A stretch of DNA of 53,152 nt from assembly GCF_001571085.1 (NCBI RefSeq), contig NZ_BCTC01000042.1, forward strand, positions 1 to 53,152, given 5' to 3'. A model generated the notes under the pieces. The model was not told the origin of the DNA. It saw only the letters and a list, made by a program, of their open reading frames with translations, and made no database searches. Positions 24,264-31,713 of the stretch are shown piece by piece. Made by a program: the position numbers and the translations under genes. Position 1 is the stretch's first letter. Each line of letters starts with the position of its first letter. This stretch comes from Azohydromonas lata NBRC 102462. Its GTDB lineage: Bacteria > Pseudomonadota > Gammaproteobacteria > Burkholderiales > Burkholderiaceae_C.

Positions 24264-25568
24264 ATGCAAGCCCCCACGGCGGCAATCGCCAACCCAGCGC
24301 TGCAGCCCACCAAGGTGCGCTGGAAGATCTTCTTGATGATGTTGTTTCTCATCTCGATCAACTACATCGACCGCGCCTCGCTGTCGGTGGCCATGCCGCT
24401 GATCGCCAAGGAGTTCGACATCGGCCCGGCCACGCAAGGCCTGCTGCTGAGCTCCTTCTTCTGGACCTATGCCCTTATGCAGATTCCCGGCGGCATGCTG
24501 GCCGACCGCTTCGGCCCGCGCGTGGCCATTGCCGGCGCCACGCTGGGCTGGGGCTTCTTCCAGGCCATCGCCGCGGTGTGCACGGGCTGGGTCAGCCTGC
24601 TGGTGACGCGGCTGGGCCTGGGCGCGGCCGAGGCGCCCATCTACCCGGCGGGCGGCAAGCTCAACGGCATCTGGATGACGCAGAACGAACGCGGCCGCGG
24701 CGCCACGCTGCTGGACGGCGGCGCGCCGCTGGGCGCGGCGCTGGGGGCCATCCTGATCTCGGGGCTGATCGCGGCGCTGGGCTCGTGGCGGCTGGCCTTC
24801 GTCATCGCCGGCGTCGGCACCGTGGTGGCCGGCTTCTTCGCCTGGAGCTACATCCGCAACCACCCGCGCGAGCATCCCGGCGTGAACGAGGCCGAGGCCC
24901 GCTACATCGAGGCGTCCCACGCCGAAGATGCCGCCAATGCGCCCAAGGCCACCAGCGGCCGCGTGCTCGACTTTTTCCGCTACCGCTCGGTGTGGGGCAT
25001 GTTCTTCGGCTGGATGTGCTTCAACGCCCTGTTCTACGGGCTGCTGACCTGGATGCCCAACTACCTCGCCAAGGTGCACGGCTTCGACATCAAGCAGATG
25101 GGCGGCGCCGTGTTCATCATGTTCTTCTCGGGCTTCGTGGGCGAGATGTTCGGCGGCTGGATCGCCGACAAGTGGCGCGCCGCCGGCGCCTCGCAGAGCA
25201 AGGTGCTGCGCACGCTGTTCGGCATCGCCTCGGTGGTTGCGACCGTCTCCATCTACATGGTGGCGCAGATCAAGGACCCGGTGGCCGTGGTGGCGCTGCT
25301 GTCGGTGACGCTGTTCTTCCTGCGCTGGTGCGGCCTGTTCTGGTGCGTGCCGTCCATCCTGGGCACGCGCGACCGCGTGGGCTTCCTGGGCGGCACCATG
25401 AACCTGGGCGGCAACTGCGCCGGCATCGGCGTGCCCATCATCGTGGGCCTCATCGTGCAGGCCACGGGCTCCTACTTCATGGCGCTCATGCTGTTCGCGG
25501 CGGCCGGCGCGGGCCTGTTCGTGTGCTCGACGCTGCTGATCGACTACAGCAAGAAGATTCCGGTCTGA
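24264..25568 (+). CDS. MFS transporter, anion:cation symporter family
   Basis: A 434-residue 12-helix carrier. The early motif INYIDRASLSVAMPLI and LADRFGPRVAIAG (loop 2-3) are typical of the ACS branch that includes D-galactonate (DgoT), hexuronate and phthalate/4-hydroxyphenylacetate carriers. The central loop (residues ~205-235) and second half (NYLAKVHGFD) fit as well. First gene of the seven-gene operon, with the operator-containing promoter about 120 bases upstream. It therefore probably imports the pathway substrate, an organic anion. Confidence 0.9.
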   Translation: MQAPTAAIANPALQPTKVRWKIFLMMLFLISINYIDRASLSVAMPLIAKEFDIGPATQGLLLSSFFWTYALMQIPGGMLADRFGPRVAIAGATLGWGFFQAIAAVCTGWVSLLVTRLGLGAAEAPIYPAGGKLNGIWMTQNERGRGATLLDGGAPLGAALGAILISGLIAALGSWRLAFVIAGVGTVVAGFFAWSYIRNHPREHPGVNEAEARYIEASHAEDAANAPKATSGRVLDFFRYRSVWGMFFGWMCFNALFYGLLTWMPNYLAKVHGFDIKQMGGAVFIMFFSGFVGEMFGGWIADKWRAAGASQSKVLRTLFGIASVVATVSIYMVAQIKDPVAVVALLSVTLFFLRWCGLFWCVPSILGTRDRVGFLGGTMNLGGNCAGIGVPIIVGLIVQATGSYFMALMLFAAAGAGLFVCSTLLIDYSKKIPV

Positions 25569-25584
25569 ACCAGGAGGCACGACG

Positions 25585-26754
25585 ATGAAACCCCTCTTCC
25601 TGCAAGCCGCCCTGGCGTTCGGCCTGGGCCTGGCCGCCACGGCGCCGCGGGCGCAAACCAACCCGGTGGACTTTCCCGCCGCGGCGCCCGAAGCCGTCGG
25701 CATGGACTCCGCCAAGCTGGTGGACCTGTCGCAGTGGCTGCGCCGCGACAAGCTGGCCGTGCGCAGCCTGCTCGTGGTCAAGGACGGCAAGCTCGTCTTC
25801 GAGCGCTACGGCGACCACCTCCAGCGCGGCCACAACTACGAGCTCTACTCCATCACCAAGAGCGTGAGCTCGCTGCTGGCGGGCATGCTCGTGCGCGACG
25901 GCCAGCTGTCGCTGGACGACAAGGCGGCCGACGTGGTCGGCCGCTGGCGCCCGCCCCTGGCGGCGGGCTTCGCCGACAAGCGCGAGGTGACGCTGCGCCA
26001 CGTGCTGTCCATGTCCAGCGGGCTGCACTACGACTTCAAGCCCAAGGACGATCCCATCTACTACGGTGCGCCGGACCGCCTGGCGCTGGCGGCCGGCACG
26101 CGCCAGAAGGAGGCGCCCGGGCGCAGCTTCGAGTACACCGACATCAACCCCGTCATCGCCGCGGCCATGCTCAGCGCCGGCGCCGGCATGCCCGTCGAGC
26201 AGTACGCCCGCCGCGCACTGTTCGAGCCCCTGGGCATGGTCAACGCCGCCTGGGAGCGTGCGGACGACACCGGGCTGGTCTCGTCAGGCTGGGGCCTGCG
26301 CCTGCGCCCCATGGACATGGCCAAGATCGGCCAGCTGGTGCTGGACCAGGGCCGCTGGCAGGGGCGGCAGCTCGTCCCGCAGGCGTGGATCCAGCAGATG
26401 ACGACGCCGCACGCGGCGCCGGACTTCGGCTACTACTGGTGGGTCAACCACATCGTGCGCGGCGAGCCCGAGGTGGACGCCATGGGCTTCAAGGGCCAGT
26501 TCATCGCGGTGCTGCCGCAGCGCAGGACGGTGGTGGTGATGACGAGCATGCTCTCCATCGCCGGCGGCCTGCGCGACGCCGACAACGTCAAGACCTTCAG
26601 AAGCGTCGTCAACGACTACGTGCTGCCCGCCATCGAGCGCGGCGCGCAGGACGGCGCCGACGCCAACGCGCTGCAGCGCGAGCTCGACCTGGCGCGCCAG
26701 GCGCCCACCGAGCCCGGCACCAGCGCCGACCCGACCGACACGCCGCGGCTGTAA
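25585..26754 (+). CDS. Exported serine hydrolase, class C beta-lactamase family
   Basis: A 389-residue protein with a signal peptide (cleavage near ATAPRAQT). The Ser-x-x-Lys motif is SITKSVSSLL (about residue 93), the Tyr motif is SFEYTDINP, and a late GFKGQFIAVLP replaces the usual KTG block. Members of this family are mostly esterases, amidases or D-peptidases rather than true beta-lactamases. It starts 16 bases after the MFS gene with an AGGAGGCAC site. Periplasmic location suggests it frees or opens the substrate before uptake. Confidence 0.85.
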   Translation: MKPLFLQAALAFGLGLAATAPRAQTNPVDFPAAAPEAVGMDSAKLVDLSQWLRRDKLAVRSLLVVKDGKLVFERYGDHLQRGHNYELYSITKSVSSLLAGMLVRDGQLSLDDKAADVVGRWRPPLAAGFADKREVTLRHVLSMSSGLHYDFKPKDDPIYYGAPDRLALAAGTRQKEAPGRSFEYTDINPVIAAAMLSAGAGMPVEQYARRALFEPLGMVNAAWERADDTGLVSSGWGLRLRPMDMAKIGQLVLDQGRWQGRQLVPQAWIQQMTTPHAAPDFGYYWWVNHIVRGEPEVDAMGFKGQFIAVLPQRRTVVVMTSMLSIAGGLRDADNVKTFRSVVNDYVLPAIERGAQDGADANALQRELDLARQAPTEPGTSADPTDTPRL

Positions 26755-26784
26755 GCCCCGCCATTGCCAACGCAACAGCTCACC

Positions 26785-27528
26785 ATGAACCAACGCTACC
26801 GCATCGGGGTGCTCACCCCCTCCTCCAACACCGCCCTGGAGCCGCTGACCAGCGAGATGGTCTCGCGCGTGCCCGGCGCCTCGGCGCACTTCGCGCGCTT
26901 TCCCGTCACCGAGATCTCGCTGCGCGACGCGGCGCTGCGCCAGTTCGACGACAGCAAGATCCTCGAAGCCGCGCGGCTGCTGGCCGACGCGCGGGTGGAC
27001 GTGATCTGCTGGAGCGGCACCTCCGCCGGCTGGCTGGGCTTCGAGGCCGACGAGCGGCTGTGCAGCCGCATCGCCGAGGCCACCGGCATCCCCGCCACCA
27101 CCTCGGTGCTGGCGCTCAACGAGGCGCTGCAACTGCGCGGCGCGCGCACGCTCGGCCTGGTGACGCCCTACGTGGCCGAGGTGCAGCAGCGCATCGTCGC
27201 CAACTACGCGGCGCGGGGCATCCAGTGCGTGGCCGAGCGCCACCTGGACCTGCACGTCAACTTCCGCTTCGCCGAGGTGTCGCCGCAGACGCTCACGGAG
27301 CTGGTGTGCGAGGTGGCGCGCGACAAGCCCGACGCCATCACCACCTTCTGCACCAACCTGCGCGCGGCGCAACTGGCCAGCACGCTGGAGGAGCGCACCG
27401 GCGTGCCGCTGTACGACACCGTCTCCACCGTGGTGTGGAAGGCGCTGCGCATGGCCGGCGCCGACACGCGCGCGCTGCGGGGCTGGGGCAGCCTCTTCGA
27501 CGAGTCGCCGCGCCACGGCGCCGCCTGA
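26785..27528 (+). CDS. Asp/Glu racemase-superfamily protein (maleate isomerase/arylmalonate decarboxylase group)
   Basis: A 247-residue two-lobed protein. The N-terminal VLTPSSNTALEP resembles maleate cis-trans isomerases. At the first active-site loop, however, CWSGTSAGW gives G78-T79-S80, with no cysteine at the catalytic position. The second loop keeps one cysteine, C189 (TTFCTNLRA), and Y129 lies in TPYVAE. Gly-Thr-Ser, Tyr and a single Cys is the residue set of arylmalonate decarboxylase (from memory G74, T75, S76, Y126, C188), whereas isomerases and racemases use two Cys. Reaction therefore uncertain. ATG at 26785 preferred to TTG at 26764. Confidence 0.8.
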   Translation: MNQRYRIGVLTPSSNTALEPLTSEMVSRVPGASAHFARFPVTEISLRDAALRQFDDSKILEAARLLADARVDVICWSGTSAGWLGFEADERLCSRIAEATGIPATTSVLALNEALQLRGARTLGLVTPYVAEVQQRIVANYAARGIQCVAERHLDLHVNFRFAEVSPQTLTELVCEVARDKPDAITTFCTNLRAAQLASTLEERTGVPLYDTVSTVVWKALRMAGADTRALRGWGSLFDESPRHGAA

Positions 27529-27568
27529 CGCGGTGCCCAACGCTTGCCCTTTTTCAAGAGCCAAGACC

Positions 27569-28999
27569 ATGGATTCCCAAGCCTTTGATCTGGTGATTCG
27601 CAACGCGCGCATCGCCACGGCCAGCGACTGCTTCGAGGCCGACATCGCCGTGCGCGACGGGCGCATCGTGCAGCTGGGCCTGGCGCTGCCGCCCGGCGCA
27701 CGCGAGCTGGACGCCGCCCACCGCTGGGTCACGCCCGGCGGCGTGGACGCGCACTGCCACCTCGACCAGCCCATGGAAGCGCCCGTGCGCATGGCCGACG
27801 ACTTCGACAGCGGCACCCGCGCCGCGGCCTGCGGCGGCACCACCACCGTGATCCCGTTTGCCGCGCAACAAAAGGGCCAGTCGCTGCTGGCCGCGGTGCA
27901 GGACTACCACCACCGCGCCGAAGGCCGCGCCCACGTGGACCACGCCTTCCACCTCATCGTGAGCGACCCCACGCCGCAGGTCTTGAACGAGGAGCTGCCG
28001 CGGCTCATCGCCGAGGGCTACACCTCGTTCAAGATCTACATGACCTACGACGACCTCAAGCTCGACGACGGCCAGATCCTGGACGTGCTGGAGGTGGCGC
28101 GCCGGCACGACGCCATGGCCATGATCCATGCGGAGAACGCCGACTGCATCGAGTGGCTGAGCAAGCGGCTGGAGGCCAGCGGCCGCACCGCGCCGCGCTT
28201 CCACGCCCACGCGCGGCCGCTGCTGGTGGAGCGCGAGGCCACGCACCGCGCCATCGCGCTGTCGGAGCTGGTGGACGTGCCCATCATGATCGTCCACGTC
28301 TCCGGCCGCGAGGCGGTGGAGCAGATCCGCTGGGCTCGCGCGCAGGGGCTCAACGTCTTCGCCGAGACCTGCCCGCAATACCTCTTCCTCACCGCCGAGG
28401 ACCTGGGGCTGGACGACAACTACCTGGGCGCGCGCTGCGTGTGCAGCCCGCCGCCGCGCAACCGCGCCAACCAGGACGTGATCTGGCGCGGCCTGGCCGA
28501 CGGGCTGTTCACCATCTTTTCCTCCGACCACGCGCCCTTCAGCTACGAGGGCACGCAGGGCAAGAAGCCCGGCGGCGAGGAGGTGGCCTTCCGCCACATT
28601 CCCAACGGCATTCCGGGCATAGAGACGCGGCTGCCGCTGCTGTACTCCAAGGGCGTGCTGGAGGGGCGCATCACCATCAACCGCTTCGTGGAGCTGACCT
28701 CCACCAACCCCGCCAAGGCCTACGGGCTGCACCCGCGCAAGGGCACCATCGCCGTGGGCGCCGACGCCGACCTGGTGGTGTGGGACGAGTCGCCGCGCAC
28801 CCTCACCAACACGCAACTGCACCACGCCGTGGACTACACGCCCTACGAGGGCATGGAGTTGCAGGCCTGGCCCGCGCTCACCCTGGCCGGCGGCGACGTG
28901 GTCTGGGACGGCCGGCAGTTCCACCCCCGCCCCGGCGCCGGCCGCTTCCTGCGCCGCGACCGCCCAAGCCTGCTGCCCAAGCGCAGCGCCGCGGCCTGA
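27569..28999 (+). CDS. Dihydropyrimidinase/D-hydantoinase family hydrolase
   Basis: A 476-residue cyclic amidohydrolase with a full set of binuclear metal ligands. HCH is in GGVDAHCHLDQP, the carboxylated Lys in TSFKIYMTYDD, His in MIHAEN and IVHVSGR, and Asp in FSSDHAPF. It opens cyclic amides or imides (hydantoins, dihydropyrimidines, succinimide-like rings). No dihydropyrimidine dehydrogenase or beta-ureidopropionase gene is adjacent, so pyrimidine degradation is not indicated. ATG at 27569 follows the family start. Third catabolic enzyme of the operon. Confidence 0.9.
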   Translation: MDSQAFDLVIRNARIATASDCFEADIAVRDGRIVQLGLALPPGARELDAAHRWVTPGGVDAHCHLDQPMEAPVRMADDFDSGTRAAACGGTTTVIPFAAQQKGQSLLAAVQDYHHRAEGRAHVDHAFHLIVSDPTPQVLNEELPRLIAEGYTSFKIYMTYDDLKLDDGQILDVLEVARRHDAMAMIHAENADCIEWLSKRLEASGRTAPRFHAHARPLLVEREATHRAIALSELVDVPIMIVHVSGREAVEQIRWARAQGLNVFAETCPQYLFLTAEDLGLDDNYLGARCVCSPPPRNRANQDVIWRGLADGLFTIFSSDHAPFSYEGTQGKKPGGEEVAFRHIPNGIPGIETRLPLLYSKGVLEGRITINRFVELTSTNPAKAYGLHPRKGTIAVGADADLVVWDESPRTLTNTQLHHAVDYTPYEGMELQAWPALTLAGGDVVWDGRQFHPRPGAGRFLRRDRPSLLPKRSAAA

Positions 29000-29031
29000 G
29001 CGCCGCCGTGCCTCCAGCCAAGGACACCGCC

Positions 29032-29784
29032 ATGAAGCTCCTGCTCATCAACCCCAACACGTCCCAGAGCGTCTCGGACCTCATAGAGGCCGAGGCCAGG
29101 CGCGCCGCCGCGCCCGGCACCGAGGTGCGCGTGCTCACCGCGCCGCTGGGCGTGGCCTACATCGAAACGCGCTTCGAGGCCCTCATTGGCGCCTACGCCG
29201 CGGCCACGCTGGCGGCCGAGCACTGGCGCGAGCACGACGCCATCGTGGTGGCCGCCTTCGGCGACCCGGGCCTGGCGGGCCTGCGCGAGGCGCTGGACAT
29301 TCCCGTGGTGGGCCTGACCGAGGCGGCGCTCATGAGCGCCTGCATGCTGGGCCAGCGCTTTTCCATCATCGCCATCTCCGCGCGCATACAGGCCTGGTAC
29401 CGCGAGACGGTGCAGGCCAACGGGCTGCTGGACAGGCTGGCCAGCATCCGCAGCCTGGACCAGCCGCTGCGCGACATCGCCACGGTGCAGGAGGACCACG
29501 CCGAGCGGCTGCAGGCGCTGTGCCGCTCGGCCGTGGAGGACGACGGCGCGGACGTCATCATCATCGCCGGTGCGCCGCTGGCCGGGCTGGCGCGCACGAT
29601 CCGGCAGCGCATTCCCGTGCCGGTGGTCGACGGCGTCTCCAGCGCCGTGAACCACGCGCAAAGCCTGGTGTCGCTGGCCCCGGTGCCCGCGCGCCGCGGC
29701 AGCTTCGCGCCGCCGCCCGTCAAACCCAACCAGGGCCTGAGCGAGGCCCTGGCGCGGCTGCTGGCCGGCAGCCACCGCCCGTGA
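29032..29784 (+). CDS. Hydantoin racemase-like protein lacking both catalytic cysteines
   Basis: A 250-residue protein. The N-terminus LLLINPNTSQSVSDLI and the layout are those of HyuE-type hydantoin racemases. Both cysteines required for two-base racemisation are replaced: the first loop reads VVAAFGDPGLAG with F76 and no Cys, and the second reads IIIAGAPLAGLA with A181 where the family has GCA. Surrounding glycines and the fold appear intact, so this is not simple decay. It may be a binding protein or catalyse a different step. It follows the hydantoinase by 32 bases. Confidence 0.83.
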   Translation: MKLLLINPNTSQSVSDLIEAEARRAAAPGTEVRVLTAPLGVAYIETRFEALIGAYAAATLAAEHWREHDAIVVAAFGDPGLAGLREALDIPVVGLTEAALMSACMLGQRFSIIAISARIQAWYRETVQANGLLDRLASIRSLDQPLRDIATVQEDHAERLQALCRSAVEDDGADVIIIAGAPLAGLARTIRQRIPVPVVDGVSSAVNHAQSLVSLAPVPARRGSFAPPPVKPNQGLSEALARLLAGSHRP

Positions 29785-29843
29785 AGCTCGTTTGCCGGGA
29801 CTGCGCGAGCCCCCCCTCAACACCGTCCCTAAAATCCGACGTG

Positions 29844-30545
29844 ATGCCATCCAAAGCCACTGCGCGCGCCGAGGCCGCCGGCCGCGAACACACCTTCGAC
29901 GAGATCGTTGAAAAAATCTCGGCGGCCATCCTGGAGCACCGGCTGGTGCCCGGCACCAAGCTGGGCGAAGACCGGCTGGCCACCATCTTCGGCACCAGCC
30001 GCGCCAAGATCCGCGAGGTGCTGGCGCGGCTGGCGCACGAGCAGGTGGTGGAGCTGGTTCCGCAGCGCGGCGCCTTCGTCGCCAAGCCCACCATAGAGCA
30101 GGCGCAGGACGTGTTCGAGGCCCGCCGCCTCATAGAGCCCGGCGTGCTGCGCCGCCTGGTGGCGACGCTGGACGACGTGAAGCTGCAGCGGTTGCGCCGC
30201 CACCTCGACCAGGAAGCCGACGCCCGCCGCCGCGAGGACAAGCGCGCCATCGTCCGCCTGTCGGGCGAATTCCACACGCTGCTGGCCGAGCTGGCCGGCA
30301 ACTCGGCCCTGGCGCGCACCATGCGCGAGCTCTCCACGCTGACCTGCCTGATCATCTCGCTCTACGACGCGCCCACCGCCACGAGCTGCCGCGCCGACGA
30401 GCACGAGGAGATCGTGGCCGCGGTCAAGCGCGGCGACGTGGAGTCCGCGCAGTCGTTGATGCTGCACCATCTCGACCACATCGAGAGCAGCCTCAACTTG
30501 GGCGGCAGCGCGGGCGAGGCGGACCTCGAAAGCATCTTCGCGTGA
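29844..30545 (+). CDS. GntR-family regulator with FCD domain
   Basis: A 233-residue repressor-type protein. The N-terminal winged helix-turn-helix (residues ~15-80) reads ILEHRLVPGTKLGEDRLATI then SRAKIREVLARLAHEQVVEL. The all-helical FCD effector domain follows with EARRLIEPG, the metal/ligand His in EFHTLLAELAGN, and the final DEHEEIVAAVKRGD and MLHHLDHIE. Embedded in the operon, it probably controls it through the GTCGAC sites at 24082-24123. GTG at 29841 is an alternative start. Confidence 0.9.
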   Translation: MPSKATARAEAAGREHTFDEIVEKISAAILEHRLVPGTKLGEDRLATIFGTSRAKIREVLARLAHEQVVELVPQRGAFVAKPTIEQAQDVFEARRLIEPGVLRRLVATLDDVKLQRLRRHLDQEADARRREDKRAIVRLSGEFHTLLAELAGNSALARTMRELSTLTCLIISLYDAPTATSCRADEHEEIVAAVKRGDVESAQSLMLHHLDHIESSLNLGGSAGEADLESIFA

Positions 30546-30555
30546 GGGCCGCGCC

Positions 30556-31392
30556 ATGAAGCTGCTGCGCCACGGGCCGCCCGGCGCCGAGCGCGCCGGT
30601 GCGCTGGACGGCCAGGGCCGCCCGCGCGACCTCTCGCTGCTGGTGGAGGACATCACGCCCCAATGGCTGTCCCCGGACAAGCTGCGCGCCCTGGCCGCCA
30701 TAGACCTGGAGCGCATGCCGCTGCTGCCCGCCGACACGCGGCTTGGGCCGCCCGTGGGCGGCGTGCGCCAGTGCATCGCCATAGGCCTGAACTACCGCGA
30801 CCACGCCCGCGAAGCCGCTCTGGAGGCGCCCACGGAACCCATCGTGTTCAACAAGGCCGTCACGGCCCTGGCCGGTCCAAACGACGAGCTGCCGCTGCCG
30901 CCAGGCTCCACGGCCACCGACTGGGAGATCGAGCTGGCCGTGGTGATGGGCACGGCCGCGCGCCGGGTGCCGGCGTCGCAGGCCCTGTCGCACGTGGCCG
31001 GCTACTGCCTGGCCAACGACGTGTCCGAGCGCGACTGGCAACTGCGCCGCAACGGCCAATGGACCAAGGGCAAGAGTTTCGACGGCTTCGGCCCGCTTGG
31101 GCCCTGGCTGGTGACTTGCGACGAGATCCCCGACCCGCAAGCCCTGCCGCTGCAACTCGCGCTCAACGGCACGGTGATGCAGCGCGGCAGCACGGCCGAC
31201 ATGATCTTTCCCGTCGCCCACCTCGTGGCCTACCTCAGCAGCTTCATGACGCTGCAGCCCGGCGATGTGGTGCTCACCGGCACGCCCGCCGGCGTGGGCA
31301 TGGGCCGCCAGCCGCCGCGCTACCTGCACCGGGGCGACGTGCTCACCCTGGACGGCGCAGTGCTGGGCACGCAGCGCCAGCGCGTGGCCTGA
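30556..31392 (+). CDS. Fumarylacetoacetate hydrolase family protein
   Basis: A 278-residue FAH-fold enzyme. Landmarks are IAIGLNYRDHAREA, the metal-binding EIELAVVMG (with an earlier Glu in APTEPIVFNK), and the closing LTGTPAGVGMG. These enzymes hydrolyse acylpyruvates, decarboxylate or hydrate small 2-oxo acids, and often sit at the end of catabolic operons. It starts 10 bases after the regulator stop. It would act on a ring-opened, oxo-acid intermediate; the substrate cannot be named. Confidence 0.88.
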   Translation: MKLLRHGPPGAERAGALDGQGRPRDLSLLVEDITPQWLSPDKLRALAAIDLERMPLLPADTRLGPPVGGVRQCIAIGLNYRDHAREAALEAPTEPIVFNKAVTALAGPNDELPLPPGSTATDWEIELAVVMGTAARRVPASQALSHVAGYCLANDVSERDWQLRRNGQWTKGKSFDGFGPLGPWLVTCDEIPDPQALPLQLALNGTVMQRGSTADMIFPVAHLVAYLSSFMTLQPGDVVLTGTPAGVGMGRQPPRYLHRGDVLTLDGAVLGTQRQRVA

Positions 31393-31713
31393 AGCCCCCG
31401 GCGCGGCCCGCGGCTGCCGCCGCAGCAGCGTTCAAGCCCCAAATTGCCTCTTTTTGAGGCACGGCGAGTCAACGCCTGTGAAATCAATCACTTGGCGCCG
31501 CCGCCTGCAGGTACACCACAGAGTTATCCACAGCAGCGGGGGGTAAGTGCCGCGCGGTGCGGACGGCAGGAATGGACGGCATAAGGCCCGCTCTTCCGGG
31601 CACCGGCCAAGTGACCCACCGGTCACACTGGGGGGCTGAGCATCCGCCCGGCCTGGGGAGCGCGCGCTGGCGCGCCCGGCGGCTGATGGAGTCCGCCACC
31701 CTGAATAGCCCGC
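31393..31713. other. Intergenic region with DnaA-box 9-mer and two dyads
   Basis: A 321-base gap before the EAL gene. It holds a hairpin TGCCTC-T5-GAGGCA (31445-31461), a perfect DnaA-box sequence TTATCCACA (31524-31532) and a dyad GTGACC-CACC-GGTCAC (31611-31626) about 88 bases upstream of the next ATG. The dyad could be an operator. No gene seen. Confidence 0.5.

Noticed and set aside
25585-26754. True beta-lactamase (antibiotic resistance gene)
   Set aside because: The Ser-x-x-Lys motif is present but there is no KTG triad and the gene is embedded in a catabolic operon; esterase or amidase roles fit better.
27569-28999. Dihydropyrimidinase of reductive pyrimidine degradation
   Set aside because: No PydA/PydX dehydrogenase or beta-ureidopropionase genes are adjacent, and the neighbours do not fit that pathway.
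31445-31461. TGCCTC-T5-GAGGCA hairpin as a terminator for the 24264-31392 operon
   Set aside because: The T run forms the loop rather than following the stem.
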